Positions 8,156 to 15,427 of a stretch of DNA of 64,000 nt are shown here, piece after piece. The notes beneath the pieces were generated by a model. It saw only the letters and a program-made list of their open reading frames with translations. It did not search any database and had not been told where the DNA came from. A program made the position numbers and the translations under genes. Source of the DNA: JANQNX01 sp965601665. Its GTDB lineage: Bacteria > Pseudomonadota > Gammaproteobacteria > Eutrophobiales > Eutrophobiaceae. The stretch is from positions 1,178,001 to 1,242,000 of the forward strand of contig OZ271833.1 in NCBI GenBank assembly GCA_965601665.1, given 5' to 3'. Within the stretch, counting starts at the first letter, position 1; each line of letters opens with the position of its first letter.

Positions 8156-9463
8156 CTAGGTCCTGCCCACGCAGACATAATCAAAACCCAGGTCTTTCAT
8201 CATCTCAGGTTCGTATACATTACGCAGATCTGCAAATGCATTGCCTTTCATTCTTTTTTTGAGTTCTTTCATATCCAGGTTGCGGTACTCATTCCACTCC
8301 GTCATCAGCACGACTGCGTCAGCATCATTCAGCGTTTCATAGATATCTTCGAAATAGTTGATGCTATCTGGTAAAAGGCCTTTCGCCTCTTCTATTCCTT
8401 GTGGGTCATGCGCATTGACCTTACATCCGTTTTCAATCAGCTTGGGCAATATAGCCAACGATGGAGAGTCGCGCATGTCATCGGTTTCGGGTTTAAAAGT
8501 TAGCCCCAAAACCGCAATGGTTTTGCCACTTTCATTGCCATCAAGTGCACTACGAATCTTTTTTATCATGCGAGCCTTTTGCGCACCGTTGACTTCTATC
8601 ACGGTCTCTACGATACGGCTAGATACACCGTTCTCCTGGGCGATACGTACCAGTGCCTGCGTGTCTTTTGGAAAACAGGAACCACCGTATCCCGGTCCTG
8701 GATGTAAAAACTTCTTACCAATACGACCATCAAGCCCCATTCCTTTTGATACAGCGTGCACATCGGCGCCCACCTCTTCACAAAGAATGGAGATTTCGTT
8801 AATAAAACTGATCTTCGTTGCCAGGAATGCATTCGAGGCATATTTGATCAACTCTGCACTTTCGAGTCCCGTCTTTAATATCGGTGCCTCGATCAGATTC
8901 AGCGGTCGATAAAGTGCCCTTAACAGGTTTTCAGCCCTATCTGATTCCACGCCTATCACCACGCGGTCCGGTCTCATAAAGTCAGAGATAGCTGCACCTT
9001 CCCGCAAAAATTCCGGGTTTGAAGCCACATCAAAGTCGGCATTGGGATTCGCCTCCTTGATAATGCGGTGGACGTTACGGGCCGTACCCACAGGCACCGT
9101 CGACTTATCAACAATCACTGTGTAGCCATCAAGGTAGCCAGCTATCTCGTCTGCAGCGGCAAATACATAGCTGAGGTCGGCATGGCCATCGCCCCGCCGG
9201 GTCGGCGTACCTACAGCGATAAATACAAGATCAGAATCTTTAATGTGCTCTTCATAGGACATGCTAAAGGTGAGCCGCCCGGCCTTGACGTTATCGGCAA
9301 CCAGTTGATCCAGTCCTGGTTCGTAGATGGGTATCTTGCCATTCTTTAATTCATTGATTTTGGAATCATCTTTGTCAATACAAACAACGTTGGCACCAAA
9401 TTCAGCAAAGCATGTCCCTGATACCAAACCAACATAACCAGAACCGATCATCGATACTTTCAT
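8156..9463 (-). CDS. ugd: UDP-glucose 6-dehydrogenase
   Basis: 435 aa. It begins MKVSMIGSGYVGLVSGTCFA (Rossmann GxGxxG), followed by YEPGLDQLV. The catalytic cysteine is in YGGSCFPKDTQALV near residue 262, and the central helix region GLESAELIKYASNAFLATKI and C-terminal GLTFKPETDDMRDSPS are typical of the TuaD/RkpK/Ugd group. It oxidises UDP-glucose to UDP-glucuronate with two NAD+. It is the last gene of a three-gene precursor set starting at 11735. UDP-glucuronate is also the substrate of the epimerase family encoded at 10770-11735, which links the two. Confidence 0.93.
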   Translation of the reverse strand: MKVSMIGSGYVGLVSGTCFAEFGANVVCIDKDDSKINELKNGKIPIYEPGLDQLVADNVKAGRLTFSMSYEEHIKDSDLVFIAVGTPTRRGDGHADLSYVFAAADEIAGYLDGYTVIVDKSTVPVGTARNVHRIIKEANPNADFDVASNPEFLREGAAISDFMRPDRVVIGVESDRAENLLRALYRPLNLIEAPILKTGLESAELIKYASNAFLATKISFINEISILCEEVGADVHAVSKGMGLDGRIGKKFLHPGPGYGGSCFPKDTQALVRIAQENGVSSRIVETVIEVNGAQKARMIKKIRSALDGNESGKTIAVLGLTFKPETDDMRDSPSLAILPKLIENGCKVNAHDPQGIEEAKGLLPDSINYFEDIYETLNDADAVVLMTEWNEYRNLDMKELKKRMKGNAFADLRNVYEPEMMKDLGFDYVCVGRT

Positions 9464-9479
9464 TCTTCTTACTCTCTAA

Positions 9480-10766
9480 TTAAAGTCTAAGCAATTGGAT
9501 ATTGTCAGGTAGTGTCTCTCGGTCTAGCACCGACTTCACATCAAAAACGACGCCTTTGTTATTCTTTAATAACTTCCTGATTCCATGCCATCCTGCATGA
9601 ACATAAGTATCATGCGGCACGGCTAATATGATGGCATCGGCGGGCTCTAGTTCATCAAGTGTATAAGTTTGAATACCGAGCTCTTTACGTGCCTCTTGCT
9701 TGTCTGCAAGTGCATCGCTTACCTGCACACTAATGTCGTAAGTACGCAGTTCGCTGACAATATCAACGACTCTTGAATTACGAAGATCCGGCACGTCTTC
9801 CTTAAAAGTCAAACCAAGAATGGTGACCACTGATGATTTAATATTGATACCTTCTTTAATCATCGCCTTGATAAGCTTTTTAGCGACAAACCCTCCCATT
9901 TCATCATTAATACTTCTACCGGTCAGGATTACCTGTGGTATATATCCAAGCGTTGAAGACTTGTGAGTCAAATAATATGGATCGACACCAATACAGTGGC
10001 CTCCGACGAGACCCGGTTTGAAAGGCAGGAAATTCCACTTTGTTCCTGCCGCCTCAAGAACTTCCGTCGTATCAATACCAACGCGGTCAAAGATAAGAGC
10101 TAATTCATTCATTAAGGCAATATTCAAATCACGTTGTGTGTTTTCGATCACCTTGGCTGCTTCTGCTACCTTTATCGAGGAGGCCTTATGAACCCCAGCT
10201 TCTATGACCGAGCTATACACATTTGCAATGATTTCCAAGATATCTTCTGATTGCGCGCCCACTACCTTGGTAATGGTAGTAAAAGTATGCTTTTTATCTC
10301 CCGGGTTGATTCTTTCGGGTGAATATCCCACAAAGAAATCTTTTCCTGCCTTTAATCCAGACACTTCTTCTAATACCGGGATACAGTCTTCTTCAGTGGC
10401 GCCCGGGTAAACAGTGGATTCATACACAACGATATCACCGGTTTTGATGTTTGCCCCAACAGTTCTTGAGGCGGCAATGACAGGATTCAGGTCAGGGCTT
10501 TTTGCATTATTTATGGGAGTAGGAACAGCAACAATATGAAAATCGGCTTTTTGAATGATCTGAGGATTCGCAGAGAATTCGATGTTGGCTGCTGCTAACT
10601 CATGTTGTTCAACTTCATTAGTAGAATCGCTACCTGCTATAAGTTCTTTTATACGCTGTACATTCTTATCGTACGCATAAACCTTATTCTGTTTTCCATA
10701 TGCTACAGCAACTGGTAGACCAACATAGCCAAGTCCAATTACGGAAATTATACGGTTATGCGTCAC
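9480..10766 (-). CDS. nucleotide sugar dehydrogenase, TviB/WbpO-like
   Basis: 428 aa. It starts with ISVIGLGYVGLPVAVAYGK and has VAVPTPINNAKSPDLNPV, then VVYESTVYPGATEEDCIPVL. The catalytic cysteine is in GLVGGHCIGVDPYYLTHK. These are features of the TviB/WbpO/VipA group, which oxidises UDP-N-acetyl-galactosamine or UDP-N-acetyl-glucosamine to the uronic acid. It is distinct from the UDP-glucose dehydrogenase encoded next to it, so the locus has two different sugar dehydrogenases. It lies 3 bp after the epimerase gene and 16 bp before ugd, clearly one operon. Confidence 0.88.
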   Translation of the reverse strand: MTHNRIISVIGLGYVGLPVAVAYGKQNKVYAYDKNVQRIKELIAGSDSTNEVEQHELAAANIEFSANPQIIQKADFHIVAVPTPINNAKSPDLNPVIAASRTVGANIKTGDIVVYESTVYPGATEEDCIPVLEEVSGLKAGKDFFVGYSPERINPGDKKHTFTTITKVVGAQSEDILEIIANVYSSVIEAGVHKASSIKVAEAAKVIENTQRDLNIALMNELALIFDRVGIDTTEVLEAAGTKWNFLPFKPGLVGGHCIGVDPYYLTHKSSTLGYIPQVILTGRSINDEMGGFVAKKLIKAMIKEGINIKSSVVTILGLTFKEDVPDLRNSRVVDIVSELRTYDISVQVSDALADKQEARKELGIQTYTLDELEPADAIILAVPHDTYVHAGWHGIRKLLKNNKGVVFDVKSVLDRETLPDNIQLLRL

Positions 10767-10769
10767 ACT

Positions 10770-11735
10770 CTAATCCTTATAATAATCGCTATACCAATCT
10801 ACAAAACGCGACAAACCAGTTGCGACATCAGTTTTTGGCGAATAATTAAGCTCTTTCATGGATAGTTCAATATCAGCATAGGTTTTTTCCACATCCCCTT
10901 TTTGCATAGGCAACATGTTCAGTTTTGCTTTTTTACCAATAACATTTTCGAGTGTATGAATAAATTTCATTAACTCAACTGGCTTGTTATTACCCAGGTT
11001 GTAAACTTTACAACTATTATTTTCGTCGATATATCTGTCTACTGAGCTAACAACGCCATCTACAATATCATCAATATAGGTAAAGTCACGTGCATGCTCA
11101 CCATTATTAAAAACATCGATACTATCTCCATTGATGATGCTTTTCGTGAACTTGAAATAAGCCATATCAGGTCTGCCCCATGGCCCGTAAACGGTAAAAA
11201 AACGTAATCCTGTCATGGCAATGTTATACAAATGGTTATAAGCATAAGCCATCAGCTCATTCGAAGCCTTGGTAGCACCATATAGTGAAACAGGTTGCAC
11301 AACCTTATCTTGAATAGAAAAAGGTATTTTCTCATTGGCACCATAAACGGAACTCGAAGAAGCATAAACAAGGTGTCTTATACTATTGTGTCTTGCGACT
11401 TCCAAAATGTTCAAAAATCCAACGATATTCGAATTGATGTATGCGTCGGGATTTTCAATTGAATAACGGACACCGGCTTGGGCTGCTAGATGAATAATAG
11501 CGTCAAATTGATGGACATCCGCCAGCGATTCAAGAGCCGTTTTATCTGCAATATCGATTTTCCGAAATTCAAAATTGCCATGGTTTTCGAGTTGTTTAAG
11601 TCGATCGTGTTTCAGGGAAACCGCATAGTAGTCATTTAAATTATCAACACCGACAATCTGATCTCCCCTTTCCAGTAAGAAACTGGTGGTATGAAACCCA
11701 ATAAATCCTGCGGCACCTGTAACCAAATACTTCAT
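10770..11735 (-). CDS. NAD-dependent epimerase, UDP-glucuronate 4-epimerase-like
   Basis: 321 aa. MKYLVTGAAGFIGFHTTSFL is the NAD-binding start, followed by GVDNLNDYYAVSLKHDRL, a segment typical of CapI/UDP-glucuronate 4-epimerases. The catalytic YxxxK is in SLYGATKASNELMAYAY, and FFTVYGPWGRPDMAYFKFT is the family's substrate-binding block. It is first in the operon, behind an extended -10 promoter about 30 bp upstream. A related group epimerises the product of TviB-like dehydrogenases (TviC/WbpP), so the substrate could be either UDP-glucuronate or a UDP-HexNAc; the sequence start favours the former. Confidence 0.85.
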   Translation of the reverse strand: MKYLVTGAAGFIGFHTTSFLLERGDQIVGVDNLNDYYAVSLKHDRLKQLENHGNFEFRKIDIADKTALESLADVHQFDAIIHLAAQAGVRYSIENPDAYINSNIVGFLNILEVARHNSIRHLVYASSSSVYGANEKIPFSIQDKVVQPVSLYGATKASNELMAYAYNHLYNIAMTGLRFFTVYGPWGRPDMAYFKFTKSIINGDSIDVFNNGEHARDFTYIDDIVDGVVSSVDRYIDENNSCKVYNLGNNKPVELMKFIHTLENVIGKKAKLNMLPMQKGDVEKTYADIELSMKELNYSPKTDVATGLSRFVDWYSDYYKD

Positions 11736-11762
11736 TAAATTTTATTTGTGATTTTTTGCGAA

Positions 11763-11771
11763 ATTATACCA
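11763..11771 (-). promoter_or_regulatory. extended -10 promoter of the sugar-precursor operon
   Basis: The minus strand reads TGGTATAAT, a perfect -10 hexamer with the TGn extension. The -35 region is poor, as is usual for extended -10 promoters. It lies just downstream of the tRNA-side terminator, with a predicted leader of about 20 nt before the ATG at 11735. Confidence 0.65.
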
Positions 11772-11813
11772 TCGTTCCGTCTTTTCAGATTTTAAGATTA
11801 TGTGAATGGTAGA

Positions 11814-11836
11814 TAAAAAAACCGCCTGTTGGCGGT
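11814..11836 (-). terminator. rho-independent terminator downstream of the tRNA genes
   Basis: Stem ACCGCC (11821-11826) / GGCGGT (11831-11836) with a 4-nt loop. On the minus strand it is followed by seven T (complement of 11814-11820). It insulates the tRNA/gltX side from the sugar operon. Confidence 0.8.
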
Positions 11837-11842
11837 GATTTA

Positions 11843-11957
11843 TAATGGCGTCCCCTAGGGGATTACTCCGGACATCCTGTCCTCCGCCCTTCGGGCCGGC
11901 CTTCGGCCGTTCAATTTTGTTCCCGACAAAATTGTCGAACCGGGGTTCTCATATCTC
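11843..11957. repeat. tRNA-Glu 3' fragment interrupted by a ~65-bp palindromic module
   Basis: Bases 11843-11864 repeat the 3' end of the tRNA-Glu gene and its flank (taatggcgtcccctagggga plus tt), but the match stops inside the T-arm. It is followed by a 65-bp module (11873-11937) containing the nested palindrome GGCCGGCCTTCGGCC and a hairpin with arms CAATTTTGT/ACAAAATTG. After it the text resumes with CGAACCGGGG, resembling T-loop sequence. The same module occurs inside the ERIC-like element at 14667-14730. It lies between two terminators and has no coding potential. Confidence 0.6.
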
Positions 11958-11972
11958 TAGATGCTAATTATT

Positions 11973-11998
11973 AAAAAAGCTGCATAAAGCAGCTTTTT
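11973..11998 (-). terminator. bidirectional-looking terminator directly behind tRNA-Glu
   Basis: Stem AAAAGCTGC (11975-11983) / GCAGCTTTT (11989-11997) around ATAAA, with A- and T-runs on both sides. It starts about 8 nt past the CCA end of tRNA-Glu, so it most likely ends the tRNA transcript. Confidence 0.75.
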
Positions 11999-12005
11999 GA
12001 AATAA

Positions 12006-12081
12006 TGGCGTCCCCTAGGGGATTCGAACCCCTGTTGCCGCCGTGAAAGGGCGGTGTCCTAGGCCTCTAGACGAAGGGGAC
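12006..12081 (-). tRNA. tRNA-Glu (anticodon TTC)
   Basis: 76 nt including an encoded CCA. On the minus strand the acceptor is GTCCCCT pairing with AGGGGAC. The anticodon stem CCGCC/GGCGG holds loop CTTTCAC with anticodon TTC, and the T-arm is CAGGGGTTCGAATCCCCTA with a normal TTCGAAT loop. It is 78 nt downstream of tRNA-Ala and on the same strand as gltX, whose product charges it. A fragment of its 3' end is duplicated 160 bp away. Confidence 0.96.
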
Positions 12082-12159
12082 AGGTTAGTGAATTGTGATT
12101 GGTGACTAGTCACTTGCAAAGTACTAATCACCAGCCACTGAAATCCTGTCACTGACTTT

Positions 12160-12235
<76 letters not shown>

Positions 12236-12377
12236 GATATAACCTTGAATTTCTCTATCAATTCCTGGGTAATTAGCTTTATTAATTCGCTGGGTAGCGC
12301 TTGACGCTCTCCCAACTGCACCCAAAGGGCATTGAAAACGATAGCCCAGAAATCTGGCTAAAATCGAGAAGCGGCAG

Positions 12378-12406
12378 ACTGTACGTGACACCCCTAATCG
12401 TGTCAA
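12378..12406 (-). promoter_or_regulatory. sigma-70 promoter for the tRNA-Ala/tRNA-Glu unit
   Basis: On the minus strand: TTGACA (12406-12401), a 17-bp spacer and TACAGT (12383-12378). The -35 box overlaps the gltX stop codon (12405-12403). It is oriented toward the tRNA genes, giving a leader of about 135 nt before tRNA-Ala. Confidence 0.75.
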
Positions 12407-13806
12407 GAAGCAGCGCGCATTTGAATGAATTCCAATGCTTTTTTCATTCTTTTCAGGGTCTTGTCCTTGCCCATCAGGCGTACGGTGTCATCGATGTTCG
12501 GTGATACACCGGTACCGGTCACGGCCACGCGCAATGGCTGCCCCAGCTTGCCCATATTCAGCTCAAATTCACTGGCAACGGCCTCTACCGTCTGTTTGAT
12601 GGGTTCACTCTGCCAGTCGGTCAATGCTTCAAGCTCGGTATAGAGTTTTTGCATGGGCTCCAGGATCACCGGGCGCAAGTGTTTCTTTGCTGCCTTGGCA
12701 TCAAATTCATCAAGGTCCTGGAAGAAACACGCGGACTGCTCTGCCATTTGCTTGACTGTCTCCGTGCGCTGTTTTTGTACATCGATCAGTGCAACGATAT
12801 CCGGGCCGTGTTCAGTATTCACATTCATGCCTTCCAGCTGTGCCCGCAGCGGTACCACGAGTGCTTCTGACTCGGCATGTTTGAGGTAATGCTGGTTTAG
12901 CCACACGAGTTTTTCCGGGTTAATACTGGCGGCCGATTTATTCACGTCTTTAATGTCGAATAGTTCAATCATCTGTTCGCGCGAAAAGATTTCCTCATCG
13001 GCATATGACCAGCCCAGTCTCACCAGGTAATTCAGTAACGCGTCCGGCAGGTAACCGTCATCACGGTATTGCAACACGCTCGCTGCCCCGTCACGCTTGG
13101 ACAGTTTCCTGCCGTCCGGTCCAAGGATCATCGGGATATGGGCGTAGCGCGGCACATTAGCCCCAAGTGCCTTGAAGATATTAATCTGGCGGGGCGTGTT
13201 ATTCAGATGATCATCACCACGAATGACATGCGTCATACCCATATCCATGTCATCAACCACGACAGTCAGGTTGTAGGTCGGGTTACCGTCCGAGCGCGCA
13301 ATAATCAGGTCATCCAGTTCACTATTTTGAAATACCACCCTGCCCTGTATCTCATCCTCGACGATCACATCGCCAGCCACCGGGTTTTTGAACCGTATTA
13401 CCGTATTCTCGTCTGTCACTGACAGTGAACGACAATGACCGTCATAACGCGGCTTCTGGCCGCTGGCCATGGCACGTTCGCGTAATTCATCCAGGCGTTC
13501 ACGTGTACAGTTACAGTGATAGGCATGGCCGTTTTGCAATAGGGTATTGATAATCTCGCGGTAACGATCAAAACGTTGTGTCTGGTAAACAATGTCGCCA
13601 TCGTGATCAAGCTTCAGCCAGGCCATCCCATCAAGGATGATCTGAATAGCCTCGTCGGTAGAACGCTCGCGGTCGGTATCTTCAATACGCAAATAAAATT
13701 CACCACCGTGATGCCTGGCATACAGCCATGAAAAAAGGGCGGTCCTGACGCCACCAATGTGGAGTGAGCCGGTTGGGCTTGGGGCAAAACGGGTTTTTAC
13801 AGTCAT
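12403..13806 (-). CDS. gltX: glutamyl-tRNA synthetase
   Basis: 467 aa, full family length. The class I HIGH-type motif is in RFAPSPTGSLHIGGVRTALF and the KMSKS-type motif in GPDGRKLSKRDGA. The binding residues in YLRIEDTDRERS and the zinc-region segment YHCNCTRERLDELRERA are present. It attaches glutamate to tRNA-Glu in the cytoplasm. Its gene is followed by tRNA-Ala and tRNA-Glu on the same strand. Start ATG at 13806 gives MTVKTRFAPSPTG, the normal N-terminus. Confidence 0.97.
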   Translation of the reverse strand: MTVKTRFAPSPTGSLHIGGVRTALFSWLYARHHGGEFYLRIEDTDRERSTDEAIQIILDGMAWLKLDHDGDIVYQTQRFDRYREIINTLLQNGHAYHCNCTRERLDELRERAMASGQKPRYDGHCRSLSVTDENTVIRFKNPVAGDVIVEDEIQGRVVFQNSELDDLIIARSDGNPTYNLTVVVDDMDMGMTHVIRGDDHLNNTPRQINIFKALGANVPRYAHIPMILGPDGRKLSKRDGAASVLQYRDDGYLPDALLNYLVRLGWSYADEEIFSREQMIELFDIKDVNKSAASINPEKLVWLNQHYLKHAESEALVVPLRAQLEGMNVNTEHGPDIVALIDVQKQRTETVKQMAEQSACFFQDLDEFDAKAAKKHLRPVILEPMQKLYTELEALTDWQSEPIKQTVEAVASEFELNMGKLGQPLRVAVTGTGVSPNIDDTVRLMGKDKTLKRMKKALEFIQMRAAS

Positions 13807-13847
13807 ACTTTATTAATACAGCCTGGTTAGCTCGCCACGGAAACGGG

Positions 13848-14345
13848 CTAGATAGATTCGATCTCGTGCTGGTCCAGTTTCACGTTGACAAAGTTCTCGG
13901 CAATCTTCAGCAATACCAGCACCCGGTTCTTTGCCTGTCGGTCTGAAAAAACGGCTTCGTAGCCTTCGAATGGCCCGGTTGTTATGCGCACTGCCTGTCC
14001 TTTTTCAAATTGTTTGTCGGGTAATGTCACCACGCCGTCGGCATCTTCTCTTACACGAATCTCTTCAATCAATTCGTTCGGTACACGCGCCGCCTCCATA
14101 CCAAAGCGCACCATGTTGGCGACACCAATGGTTGAGCGAATTGGGCCCCAGTTGTCTGTCTGATCATCCAGCTGGATAAACAGGTAGCGCGGAAACATCG
14201 GCAACACGGTTTTGATGGAACGGCCTTGTTTACGCTTCAGGCCCATCACCTTTGGCAGGTAGGTCGTGTAGCTCTGCTGCTCCAGGTTGAGCAAAGCCAC
14301 CTGTTCCTGCTTGGGTTTTGTGTAGATGAGATACCAGGCTTGCAT
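13848..14345 (-). CDS. rfaH: transcription antitermination factor RfaH
   Basis: 165 aa, the usual RfaH length. The start MQAWYLIYTKPKQEQVALLN is the RfaH variant of the NusG N-terminal domain, followed by LPMFPRYLFIQLDDQTDNWG, where NusG has a shorter link. The KOW domain follows with GQAVRITTGPFEGYEAVFSD near residues 110-130. RfaH binds RNA polymerase paused at an ops element and suppresses termination in long surface-polysaccharide operons. A likely target site lies at 7304-7315. The gene sits 41 bp upstream of gltX, on the same strand. Confidence 0.93.
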   Translation of the reverse strand: MQAWYLIYTKPKQEQVALLNLEQQSYTTYLPKVMGLKRKQGRSIKTVLPMFPRYLFIQLDDQTDNWGPIRSTIGVANMVRFGMEAARVPNELIEEIRVREDADGVVTLPDKQFEKGQAVRITTGPFEGYEAVFSDRQAKNRVLVLLKIAENFVNVKLDQHEIESI

Positions 14346-14371
14346 GTTGGGCGCTCTTATATGCCTGCGTT

Positions 14372-14400
14372 ATAATGCAGTATTTTTATATATAATTCAA
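14372..14400 (-). promoter_or_regulatory. candidate promoter of rfaH
   Basis: Minus strand TTGAAT (14400-14395), 17-bp spacer, CATTAT (14377-14372). The predicted start site is about 20 nt upstream of the rfaH ATG. The match to consensus is moderate (four of six in each box). Confidence 0.45.
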
Positions 14401-14550
14401 TAAGTTATTTTTCTACATACCCCGTTTTGGGTAGATTTTCACGCTTAAAAATACTCCATTCGGGTAATTCCATTTATATTGCTAAATGATAATTTATAAG
14501 GGTAAGGTTTATCACTTTACAAATCTCAAGATCCCTTTGCTTTTAGCAAG
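14401..14550. other. AT-rich stretch without a recognised gene
   Basis: Part of the 435-bp gap between rfaH and leuD. No open frame or tRNA is visible. It ends in a plus-strand terminator that no annotated gene uses, so a short plus-strand RNA is possible. Confidence 0.3.
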
Positions 14551-14574
14551 CCCCGTCTAACCACGGGGTTTTTT
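14551..14574 (+). terminator. orphan plus-strand terminator
   Basis: Stem CCCCGT (14551-14556) / ACGGGG (14563-14568) followed by TTTTTT. Both flanking genes are on the minus strand, and the minus-strand side of the hairpin has no T-run. It therefore terminates plus-strand transcription, the source of which is not known. Confidence 0.7.
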
Positions 14575-14577
14575 ATT

Positions 14578-14772
14578 TATACGCTTCGTCTTTCAATCTG
14601 CAGCGACGTTGGCTGCACTCTCTCACCCCAGTCACTTAGTTCACTAAGCTCAGGGGACTATGAGGCCATCCCTGACTCTCACCATAGGCCAGCCAAAGGC
14701 TGTTCAAATTCGTTCCAGACGAATTTGTCGCTCGATTGCCGCCTGGCTGAAAAATGAAAGACTGTGCGTATA
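14578..14772. repeat. ERIC-like intergenic repeat with an internal ~65-bp insertion
   Basis: The ends are inverted: TATACGC plus GTCTTTCA after three bases at the left, and the reverse complement of the same at the right. The core CACCCCAGTCACTTAG, a short loop, then CTAAGCTCAGGGG corresponds to the central palindrome of the enterobacterial repetitive intergenic consensus, and GTTGGCTGCACTC and TTGCCGCC match its arms. A module at 14667-14730 interrupts the right arm. The total of 195 bp equals the 127-bp consensus plus about 68 bp. The right end lies 9 bp from the leuD stop, so the element is probably transcribed as the leuCD 3' untranslated region. Confidence 0.8.
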
Positions 14773-14780
14773 TCCGTCTT

Positions 14781-15422
14781 TTATTTGAATAGCCACGGTG
14801 CAACTTCAGCGCGCTTCTTCTCATAGGCACGAATCTCATCGGCCATCTGTAGTGTCAGGCCAATATCATCCAGTCCTTTTAACAATCTTTCCTTCAGGTT
14901 TGGTTCAATATCAAACGAGTACGTATCACCACCCGTTACCGAAACAACCTGATTCTCAAGATCAATCGAGGCCTGCTGCCCAGAATTGGCTTTAATAGCG
15001 AGAAAGATTGCATCCACCTCTCCGTCTTTCAGTTTAATTGGCAATAAACCATTCTTGAACGAGTTACTGTAAAAAATATCTGCATAACTCGGTGCAATCA
15101 CGGCCCTGAAACCAAAATCTTCCAGCGCCCATACCGCGTGCTCTCGCGATGAACCACAACCAAAGTTCTCTCGCACTAACAGAATTTGCGCCTCATCATA
15201 GGGAGACTGGTTCAACACAAAGTCCGGGTTGACCTTGCGATCTGCATCCGGGTTCAGCAAATCAGCCTCGTCCTCGTAACGCCAGTCATCAAACAGGTTG
15301 GGGCCAAAACCGGTACGCTTGATCGATTTCAAAAACTGTTTCGGGATGATGGCATCGGTATCAATGTTTGGTCTATCCAGTGGTGCGATGATGCCGGTGA
15401 ATGTCTTAAAAGCTTCCATCAT
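14781..15422 (-). CDS. leuD: 3-isopropylmalate dehydratase small subunit
   Basis: 213 aa, normal length. It has DRPNIDTDAIIPKQFLKSIK near residues 17-36 and the swivelling-domain signature NFGCGSSREHAVWALEDFGF. With LeuC it isomerises 2-isopropylmalate to 3-isopropylmalate in leucine synthesis. It follows leuC with a 5-bp gap. An ERIC-like repeat begins 9 bp after its stop. Confidence 0.96.
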   Translation of the reverse strand: MMEAFKTFTGIIAPLDRPNIDTDAIIPKQFLKSIKRTGFGPNLFDDWRYEDEADLLNPDADRKVNPDFVLNQSPYDEAQILLVRENFGCGSSREHAVWALEDFGFRAVIAPSYADIFYSNSFKNGLLPIKLKDGEVDAIFLAIKANSGQQASIDLENQVVSVTGGDTYSFDIEPNLKERLLKGLDDIGLTLQMADEIRAYEKKRAEVAPWLFK

Positions 15423-15427
15423 TCACC

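Noticed and set aside
8065..8262. Small plus-strand frame between the regulator and ugd
   Set aside because: Its second half is antisense to the ugd C-terminus, and it lacks a ribosome site and recognisable composition.
11843..12081. Duplicated tRNA-Glu 3' end as attL/attR of an integrative element
   Set aside because: The two copies enclose only about 160 bp with terminators and a palindromic module, with no integrase or cargo; a small repeat insertion explains it better.
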